Of a DNA stretch of 48,891 bases, positions 43,501 through 48,891 are shown piece after piece. The position numbers were made by a program, and so were the translations under genes. Numbering within the stretch: position 1 is the stretch's first letter; each line of letters begins with the position of its first letter. Under the pieces are notes generated by a model. That model was not told where the DNA came from, searched no databases, and saw nothing but the letters and a program-made list of their open reading frames with translations. The DNA comes from Ophiostoma sp. CBS 140.51 (taxonomy: Eukaryota > Ascomycota > Sordariomycetes > Ophiostomatales > Ophiostomataceae), in assembly GCA_029298735.1 (NCBI GenBank), contig JANSLP010000254.1, positions 1 through 48,891 of the forward strand, read 5' to 3'.

Positions 43501-44131
43501 TGGCTACGAAGCGGGAAAGAAGCGGCGGCGGACTGCACCAAAAATCAACGATCCCTCCTACAAGCCCAAGGAAGATAGTGAAGATGAAAAAGACCATGAT
43601 CTCGGTAGTGCCAAGTTTATTCCAGATGACTTTGGTGGTGGGCCTAGAGGGAAGAAGAAGAAGACCGCACCAAAAGTCAACGACCCACCCTTTAAGCCTG
43701 CTAAAGATAAAGAGGACGAAGATGAGGACAACGACGAGGACGACAAGAAAAAGGTCACCCCCTCGAAAAAGAAGCTGAGCGACCCATCGTACCACCCTGG
43801 CCATGACGCTGGTGCTGTAGATGTGGACGACCTCGACGACGCCCTCCGGCAGTCGGCCGTCCCCGAGTACGACCGCGACCCGACCGACCCGGCGGGCAAG
43901 CGGCTGCGGGTGATTCGGGAAGCAAGGGGGCGGACGCTGCGGCAGCGAAAGGAAAAGGAGGACACAAATTCGGCTGTCGCGGTGACTATTGCCAAGGTGG
44001 CCCTTAAAGGCAAGGTGAAGGGGGTGTCAAAGGCGGCGCTAAAAGGTAAAGGGAAAGCAACGACCTCCTCAGCCGCCAGCACCCCGAAACGAGGGCGGTC
44101 GCGGAATGCGATGCCGGCAGTGGAAGGGTAG
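40532..44131 (+). CDS. Large probable nuclear protein with one C2H2-type finger and DPxYxP repeats, function unknown
   Basis: A single exon encodes 1,199 residues from the ATG at 40532. The frame is open to 40262, but that part looks like leader. I recognise no named family over the first 800 residues. That part is a folded, mixed-charge region with motifs such as SVYVSAFGKTCSV and LIVGVDIWPDGYFW. A single zinc-finger-like motif occurs at about 841-866 (CTFC..HMVDQH, C-x2-C-x15-H-x4-H). The tail (about 890-1199) is disordered, basic and acidic by turns. It carries DPxYxP-like motifs at about 913, 963, 1007, 1051 (DPPFKP) and 1084. Two 44-residue repeats share KDHDLGSAKFVPDDFG (V/I at one position). 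KKRRR, GKKRK and GKKKK patches are likely nuclear localisation signals. Chromatin or nucleic-acid association is inferred from composition only. Confidence 0.85.
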   Translation: MLFWPFVTKTHVDPGSADAYFLDDMRGQSFSGQALTGESVDNQPTGELSFASPTRTRTSHIPRPGRRAIRSDDPEFLNFVANIQENLEKQDDQWTVEDIAADLGFSQHDTDLLFEVTPEQNPALFRQQEELRKKYYEALKRTMCEDDESRQFFISMHYNSSRAQALTLAMFYFGVPAPPLPARQRASAAHDSLSFSDAYTPDQSARSMVERPAPPLAGGANTSVDPRPKPEMKSVYVSAFGKTCSVRTTSAFLYGRQGAVRFDLEDLSSFQDAVVRLMGATRAVHVILMKRAFVNRLERLTTHRQTFHEIINNSPTADPFCFDKIRYMILESRHGIESDDVDIGCVPFVFLEDEQPPKDHWRPNTEPVGLIKCIRRGSPTSSLRPNSGDVAYVGFTAPFKVVEDKWYTPRYRLYSNQYGPWFQVVARILTPGAGLTILKGKPGSLIANCRLGLVVDRFKEDSVFGSLYKPFSTHGGLGFLDQHTGLIANAVAAVGFVSNDDPENDYNDNEERYVEFEVDPLPEFGVGVFLAGLSSDETEAATAGVNTDEEEDGDDITKRSFRASLARCIDRVIEAGTTLDERKLIVGVDIWPDGYFWNSNDDNNGPIRPIRVHGPSCNPADLSDIDDHPQDAPSVVAIRPVFKTYTAHVLAPDKTEGSFEFTLDGSFKAFFASVVEAMGSSVFDAWQHTQGKSQDHSDYLEYKEYQELRGRAADIVDSRRELNHLWILQSWKDAATGNRPQFLVSRKTTTQAEWVRVCSQIVSPEIWVVREDRADWYEKDLATPSAWGYQAAYENLLSLDAHEKRWQVLYEKRMQSQLEPVPARDVEKGDTADSATSLSMCTFCSHQFSANDTDTDKLRHMVDQHNALRRADDTPAQLDVVVTQAPDDTGLATPPRQRTPPKKRTRSRTPSRLDPCYRPPKTRAKEESDASSSGEASGSSDKGTRAAGKKRKIAARRSTSNNDPTYRPEGDEDDEKDHDLGSAKFVPDDFGYEAGKKRRRTAPKINDPSYKPKEDSEDEKDHDLGSAKFIPDDFGGGPRGKKKKTAPKVNDPPFKPAKDKEDEDEDNDEDDKKKVTPSKKKLSDPSYHPGHDAGAVDVDDLDDALRQSAVPEYDRDPTDPAGKRLRVIREARGRTLRQRKEKEDTNSAVAVTIAKVALKGKVKGVSKAALKGKGKATTSSAASTPKRGRSRNAMPAVEG
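43418..43681 (+). repeat. Two tandem 132-nt (44-codon) coding repeats
   Basis: Units 43418-43549 and 43550-43681 encode residues 963-1006 and 1007-1050. Both begin with DP(T/S)Y(R/K)P, contain KDHDLGSAKF(V/I)PDDFG and end in a basic (K/R)-rich, TAPK-containing stretch. A third, eroded unit follows at 43682. Confidence 0.85.
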
Positions 44132-45799
44132 AGGACGGCAGCGGGAGGCAACGGTGCGGCAGTAGCACGGTAGAGGCGGCGAGCGACGGCGAAATTTAGT
44201 GGATGGGACGGTGAAAGATTAGGGACTCAGACGGCAGGTTGACGGTGAAGCGCGGTGTATTAGTGCCTAAGCGCGGCGCTGACGGCGCTCGGGTGGAGCC
44301 GATAGCCGTCGCTGAAGCCGTGAGGTAGGTGTTAGTTGACATGTGTTCTATTTCTGTCTTTTTCTTTTCGCTTTTGGTTTGTTCAGATTGTATTCAAATT
44401 GTACTTCGCGTATGTTCCTATATTTTCTTTGCACAATGTCCAATTTACGCAATAGTTTAAGAGTTGGTCCAATGATACTTCTATCTTTTCTGTTCATTGT
44501 GACCTTCTCGTGTTAGTGAGCTGTATCAGTGACATACAGCTGTGTTAGTGATCGATGTAGCGATTGATGCAGTGGACTTAGGCATCAAGACGTAGTATCG
44601 ACAAGTTTATGCGCAAAATACTGTTGGCAAAGTCTTCAACCACGATGTAGAAACTATCATAATTAATTGCGAAAGTAACAACAATATCAAAATGTACAAA
44701 CGTAGAAGAAAAGAGTTTGCTTGCCGCCCGACAGCCACGTCGGCCAGCCGATGGCCGTGTTTTGTCTCTTTTTCTTTTCTCGAATTAATTGTCGCCGCCC
44801 AGGCGCCACGCCAATTTCCACACCACATTCCACGCCCATTTTCAGTGCCCTTTTTCGACAAAGTACACTAAATACACCGCGACACGTCGACGTCATGGGG
44901 TCTTCCGTCGGCCAGCATCGGCCTTTCAGCTCTCCGTTGGAGGTGTGTACAAGGTGCGCGTGTCGAACCTGCCGAACAGAGCGCATTATTTTAAGTAAAA
45001 ATTACGTCCAACACACCATATCAGGAAGGCAATGATTGTACTGATTGTACCTTTTTGGCCTGTTTTGAGCTCCTGTCAATTGCTCTTTCTCTTTTCGATG
45101 CCGTGTGTCGTCGCTCCTTCCTTATCGCGCCTCGCTTCACCGTCCTGGCCGTGCACATGCCTTCCTCTTTCGCGTGACCTCTTCTACCCTTGGGTTTAAT
45201 CCACTTTGTTGTCTATTCTCTCCTTGTCCATTCGCCCTCTTCTCTTTTTATCATCACTTTTGTCAATCTTCGACAACTCGGAACAGTCCCGTCTGCATAC
45301 AGGGGCAGGGTGCACAGATCCAAGCTGCAAGGATGCCTTTCCAACACTGCCGCGTCGCCAATAATACGTCGTCGTACACGCAACTGTTCTGTCGGTGAAC
45401 AAACAACGAGACACATACACCAGTGCGGCTGCGGCTGCGGCCATCGGTGGAAGGTGGCACGAGGCACAAACTGCAAGAACGCCGTCTGTCCGATAAGACG
45501 TCTGTGGTTGTTACTTTTTGGGTTGATGCATTGCATTGTCGTGGTGCTCAAACGGCGTCACCATCTCATATTCTCTTCCTCTCCTTCACTCCTTCCCTTG
45601 TTATCCATACTGTACAATTACGCCTCATCCCTTGCTCCTTCCTCATGGCCACCTTGATCTGACAACTCTTCCTCTCTTGGCCTCTCATCAAAACCCTGCA
45701 CTGTCCATTTCCTTTTCACTTCTCACTTTCCCAACTTAATTACTTCACCTCCTCCGCCTCCCGACTGATGCACTCGCTGGACGAGCTTCACACACAGTC
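44132..45799. other. 1.7 kb intergenic region upstream of the sulfite oxidase gene
   Basis: No gene was seen. The first 200 bases are GC-rich 3' flank. An inverted repeat flanked by a direct repeat occurs at 44510-44551 (listed separately). The last 700 bases are CT-rich and probably contain the promoter and leader of the sulfite oxidase gene, including a short upstream frame. Confidence 0.6.
44510..44551. repeat. Inverted repeat flanked by 10-bp direct repeats
   Basis: AGCTGTAT (44519-44526) pairs with ATACAGCT (44534-44541) across 7 bases. GTGTTAGTGA occurs on both sides, at 44510-44519 and 44542-44551, overlapping the left arm by one base. The symmetry could be chance, a hairpin, or a tiny insertion with target duplication. 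Confidence 0.75.
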
Positions 45800-45836
45800 A
45801 TGGCAGCATCGGCGACATCGAATGCAGTGCGAATAG
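45768..45836 (+). promoter_or_regulatory. Possible upstream open reading frame overlapping the sulfite oxidase start
   Basis: An ATG at 45768 opens a 22-codon frame that ends with TAG at 45834-45836, past the main ATG at 45800 and in a different frame. Its context is weak (C at -3). The main ATG has a good context (G at -3, G at +4), so leaky scanning would be expected. It matters only if the transcript starts upstream of 45768. Confidence 0.4.
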
Positions 45837-48100
45837 CTGCACGGCAATTGGTCTCGACAACATCGCGGCCACAATGCAACAATGCCACTTTCCAAATAGC
45901 TTCAGCTATCCGACTTCAATCGAAAGCCTCACATACTCCCTCTCCATTGAAACCACCATCAATCCCACCATCACAACGGCCGATCGTTAACGGACATCGG
46001 CTGCCGCAACCACTCACTCGGCCGAATCCCTTTACCACCACTACTTCTCCACTTCCACCATTAATACGCAACGTCCGCCAATATGCGACAAATAACCCCA
46101 ACAACAAACAGCCCGAGAGAACAAACCACAACAGAAACCAGCGTCAGAAACAAAGCAAAAAAGACGGCACCTCCCAAGATGGCCCCAAACGCAACGACCA
46201 GGGCAAGTTCACCCTCTACGCCGGCGTGAGCCTCGTTTCTGTCCTCTTCGCTCTCTCCCAACCGCTCTCCTACATCCACGTCGGCCACCACGATGACCAC
46301 GGCGATACAAAACACGGCGGCGACCATGATGGTTCTAAGAAGATCAACACGGGTGATACGCCGCCTCCTCCGCCATCTCCCTCGACAGGCGACGACCAGC
46401 GCGACCCGAATCTGCCCCGTTTCCGCCTCGCCGACGTCCGCAAACACGACGCCAACTCCGGCAGCCCCTGGGTCACCTCGGGCGACAAGGTTTACGATAT
46501 TACCGACTGGGTCGCTGCGCACCCCGGTGGTGATGTCATTCTGAGAGCTGCCGGCCACTCCATCGACCCCTACTGGGCCATTTTCACGATCCACAAGGCG
46601 CCTCATGTCCGCGAGATTCTCGACTCCTACTTGATTGGGTTTGTCGACGTGCTGGACCTCGACACGAGCGGGCAGCCCAAGATCGCCGCCGGCGAGGGCG
46701 TGGAAGACCCCTTTGCAGCGGATCCCAAACGTGATGAGCGTCTCGTTGTCCTTACCCAAAAACCGTGCAACGCCGAGCCCGCCCCGCCGCAGCTCGCCCG
46801 CGATTTCGCCACGCCCAACGAGCTATTCTATGTCCGCAACCACATGTGGGTGCCCGTGGTGGAAAAGGCCGAGGCGGAACAGCATCGGTTGACGGTCGAA
46901 CTGCCCGACGGCGAAGTGCGTGCGTACACGTTGGACGAGTTGCGCTCTCGATTCAAGAAACACACAGTGACGGCCGTCCTGCAGTGCTCGGGCAACCGGC
47001 GGAGCGACATGACGCGGTCGGTGGGCAAGACGAATGGGTTGCAATGGGGCGCGGGGGCGATCAGCAATGCCATCTGGGAGGGTGTTCTCCTCAAAGATGT
47101 GCTGGCCGATGCGGGGCTCTACGCTGCGACGAGCGACCAACGATCGAAGGGAGGACAGGACGAAGATGATGAGGTTCCTCCTGATGGCCTGCACGTCCAG
47201 CTGACTGGAATGGAAGCTTATGCTGCCAGCATCCCATTGCCCGCCGCCCTCGACCCGCGCGGCGAAGTCTTGTTGGCCTACGGCATGAATGGCCAACCTT
47301 TGCCTCGCGACCATGGCTACCCACTGCGAGCAGTCGTGCCCGGCTTCGTGGCCGCCCGCTCCGTCAAGTGGTTATCCAAGATTATTGTGTCGGACGAAGA
47401 ATCCCAGAGCCAGTGGCAGCGTCGGGACTACAAGCTGTTTGGGCCCAACGAGGGCGGCGCGCCCGACTGGGACAAGTACCCGGCGATCCAAGAGATGCCC
47501 GTCACGAGTGCCATTACAGGTGTGTGGGTGGGCACCAAGTCGATCAGCAAAGCAGTCAAGGAGGGCCATCTCACCGCGGCCTTCTCCTCGGGCACAGCGT
47601 CCCGTGCAGCACCCGGCGTACGTGACTTGCCAGCATGGCAAAAGGAGTGGAAGTCACATGTCAACGAGTCCAAGAACTCGACACCCGTCACGGCCACTGG
47701 CTACGCCTACTCTGGTGGTGGGCGCGAGATTGTGCGCGTGGACGTGAGTGTCGATGGCGGCAAGACCTGGGACCAGGCCACGCTGCTGGACCAGAAGCAG
47801 GCCGAGTACGATGACGAGACCGACAGGCAAAAGCGCTATATTGTGGCCCGCGGTCGGCGCGACTTTGCCTGGAAGCGGTGGCGGTACGATGGTGTTCTTC
47901 TGGGTGACTCTCCATCTGAAGTGGTGGTGAAGGCGATTGACAGTGCATACAACACGCAACCCGAAAAGCACGACGGCATCTACAATGTACGCGGCAATCT
48001 GGCCACGGCGTGGCACAGAGTCAAGATTGACAAGGATGCCAAGGGAAAAGAGCTTGTCCTCAATGGGTGCGGGTTTGACAAGAAGGAGTGCAAAAAATAG
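45800..48100 (+). CDS. Sulfite oxidase, mitochondrial (cytochrome b5 + molybdenum cofactor)
   Basis: A single exon encodes 766 residues. The enzyme oxidises sulfite to sulfate in the mitochondrial intermembrane space, the last step of sulfur amino-acid breakdown. The N-terminus is basic and Ser/Thr-rich with RNVRQYAT at about 90-97 as a likely processing site. A hydrophobic segment (about 136-157, YAGVSLVSVLFALSQPL) looks like the second part of a bipartite sorting signal, and a His/Asp-rich linker follows. The cytochrome b5 domain spans about 204-282, with heme ligands His241 (HPGG) and His265 (TIHK). The Moco domain spans about 310-560, with the molybdenum-ligand Cys396 in VLQCSGNRR and VPGFVAARSVKWL. 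The dimerisation domain runs from about 575 to 760. There is no FAD/NAD(P)H domain, which argues against nitrate reductase. It is longer than animal sulfite oxidase because of its N-terminal extension. Confidence 0.95.
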   Translation: MAASATSNAVRIAARQLVSTTSRPQCNNATFQIASAIRLQSKASHTPSPLKPPSIPPSQRPIVNGHRLPQPLTRPNPFTTTTSPLPPLIRNVRQYATNNPNNKQPERTNHNRNQRQKQSKKDGTSQDGPKRNDQGKFTLYAGVSLVSVLFALSQPLSYIHVGHHDDHGDTKHGGDHDGSKKINTGDTPPPPPSPSTGDDQRDPNLPRFRLADVRKHDANSGSPWVTSGDKVYDITDWVAAHPGGDVILRAAGHSIDPYWAIFTIHKAPHVREILDSYLIGFVDVLDLDTSGQPKIAAGEGVEDPFAADPKRDERLVVLTQKPCNAEPAPPQLARDFATPNELFYVRNHMWVPVVEKAEAEQHRLTVELPDGEVRAYTLDELRSRFKKHTVTAVLQCSGNRRSDMTRSVGKTNGLQWGAGAISNAIWEGVLLKDVLADAGLYAATSDQRSKGGQDEDDEVPPDGLHVQLTGMEAYAASIPLPAALDPRGEVLLAYGMNGQPLPRDHGYPLRAVVPGFVAARSVKWLSKIIVSDEESQSQWQRRDYKLFGPNEGGAPDWDKYPAIQEMPVTSAITGVWVGTKSISKAVKEGHLTAAFSSGTASRAAPGVRDLPAWQKEWKSHVNESKNSTPVTATGYAYSGGGREIVRVDVSVDGGKTWDQATLLDQKQAEYDDETDRQKRYIVARGRRDFAWKRWRYDGVLLGDSPSEVVVKAIDSAYNTQPEKHDGIYNVRGNLATAWHRVKIDKDAKGKELVLNGCGFDKKECKK

Positions 48101-48483
48101 ATACGACAAAAGTCACGACGCAAGTCAGTAATAATTTAATCATACAAGCCAATCACACACACTTTCATTATAGTATGAACAGAAAAATGCTTAAAAGTGC
48201 CAACAGCAATGTTTTCAGTTTATTTTATAGAATAAATCTAAAGTCGAAATAGTAAGAAAATCAATCTGAAGAGATTTCTTTTTTTTAAAAAAAAAAAAAA
48301 AAAAGACGAAAAAAATAAAAAGGAAAAGGATTCCAGAAATAGCCTAATTTTCTCCAACCAAACGAGAATTAACACATCACTACAAAAACAGTTTATCGAT
48401 AAAAAATCTTTTATCGTTTTGATCACCACTTTACTACCTTATTGTCCATCCCGACACCCCGTGCCGCCCGCACTGCCGCCGGC
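48101..48483. other. AT-rich spacer with an A18 tract and a 12-bp palindrome
   Basis: This is the 3' flank of the sulfite oxidase gene. An AATAAA signal sits at 48231-48236, about 130 nt after the stop. A T8A18 tract covers 48279-48304. TTTATCGATAAA (48392-48403) is a perfect palindrome. From about 48440 the base composition turns sharply GC-rich. Confidence 0.65.
48231..48236 (+). terminator. Possible polyadenylation signal of the sulfite oxidase gene
   Basis: A canonical AATAAA is found about 130 nt after the stop, within AT-rich sequence. Confidence 0.45.
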
Positions 48484-48891
48484 ATGCCCACCGCCGCGGT
48501 CAGCGCGCCACGAGCCGCTTCGGCACGGCTCCGCGGCATAGCCGCCCCGCTACCCCCGACGACGGCCAACAAGCGCGCTCGGCCTCCCACTGCAGACAGC
48601 TTGACACCGGCCGGCAGCCCATCGCACCGCCCCACGAACGACGTCATCACCGTCCCCGAAAGCCTACAACGCTCCCCGACTAAACGCAGCCGTACGTCGG
48701 GCGCCACGACGTCCGCCACTCCCTCTACGCCGCCCGGCCGAAACGATACACCCACTACCCCCACGATCCCGCAAAACACAGCCACCGAGCACAACACCCG
48801 GCCGTCTACCGGACCACTCACCACCGCCGTCCCGGAGGACGTTGCCAAGATCTGTGGGATCCCGAATGGACACGCCGACGCCCTTACCACC
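48484..48891 (+). CDS. Partial Pro/Thr-rich open frame, runs off the window
   Basis: From the ATG at 48484 an open frame runs 136 codons to the window edge with no stop. In frame it is open back to 48403. It reads MPTAAVSAPRAASARLRG at the start and stays rich in Thr, Pro, Ala, Ser and Arg, with basic patches NKRARPP and TKRSRTSG. Near the edge it becomes more ordinary (VPEDVAKICGIPNG). Third positions favour C, as expected for a coding frame here. The opposite strand is also open but reads less like protein. I recognise no family. A disordered N-terminus of a nuclear protein or of a retroelement first ORF are both possible. Confidence 0.4.
   Translation, partial: MPTAAVSAPRAASARLRGIAAPLPPTTANKRARPPTADSLTPAGSPSHRPTNDVITVPESLQRSPTKRSRTSGATTSATPSTPPGRNDTPTTPTIPQNTATEHNTRPSTGPLTTAVPEDVAKICGIPNGHADALTT

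Noticed and set aside
48423..48890. 155-codon minus-strand frame at the right edge
   Set aside because: The plus frame over the same bases has a clearer third-position bias towards C and a more protein-like sequence. Neither is certain.
1..48891. Search for CRISPR arrays, telomere repeats, LTR pairs and complete transposons
   Set aside because: No regularly spaced repeats, TTAGGG runs, long terminal repeats or transposase/reverse transcriptase motifs were seen in the window.

Overview
The window reads as nuclear DNA of a filamentous ascomycete (Pezizomycotina). Introns are short (51-63 nt, one of 122 nt) with GT..AG ends and CTAAC/CTGAC-type branch sites. There are many secreted Ser/Thr-rich proteins, WSC domains, a GH3 enzyme and fungal-type permeases, and the intergenic DNA is long and CT-rich. 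Genus and species cannot be set from the sequence alone. Nothing bacterial, viral or CRISPR-like was seen, and no tRNA or rRNA gene was recognised.

Layout. 1-3196: no gene seen. 3197-5116 (+): sugar transporter, two introns. 5117-9724: no supportable gene. 9725-11398 (+): NCS1 nucleobase-type permease, followed by a small three-copy repeat. 11789-18094 (-): one very large secreted protein of 2,042 residues (signal peptide, PQQ-like beta-propeller, ASH/Ig-like region, six WSC domains, Ser-rich linker). 18095-23639: 5.5 kb without a recognisable gene. 23640-26252 (-): decayed ubiquitin-hydrolase-like pseudogene that keeps only the His half of the fold. 27259-27858 (-): small four-helix membrane protein. 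28820-33110 (-): three tandem paralogous secreted proteins, each a Ser-rich stalk plus a CBM/galactose-binding-like domain. 33821-35518 (-): COX10. 36591-39688 (+): GH3 glycosidase with PA14 and Fn3-like domains. 40532-44131 (+): large probable nuclear protein with one zinc finger and DPxYxP repeats. 45800-48100 (+): mitochondrial sulfite oxidase. 48484-48891 (+): start of a GC-rich open frame that leaves the window.

How the genes relate. COX10 (heme A synthesis) and sulfite oxidase are mitochondrial housekeeping genes. COX10 and the GH3 gene diverge from a 1.07 kb spacer that holds a CCAAT cluster near COX10. The sugar transporter, WSC giant, CBM-like trio and GH3 enzyme all point to carbohydrate or cell-wall biology, but they are not arranged as an obvious co-regulated cluster. 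A shared role is only an inference.

The least ordinary items are the propeller-ASH-WSC giant, the tandem trio in which two copies carry a loop rich in dibasic (Kex2-like) sites, the half-USP relic, and the DPxYxP-repeat zinc-finger protein. No clearly new multi-gene system could be demonstrated from sequence alone.
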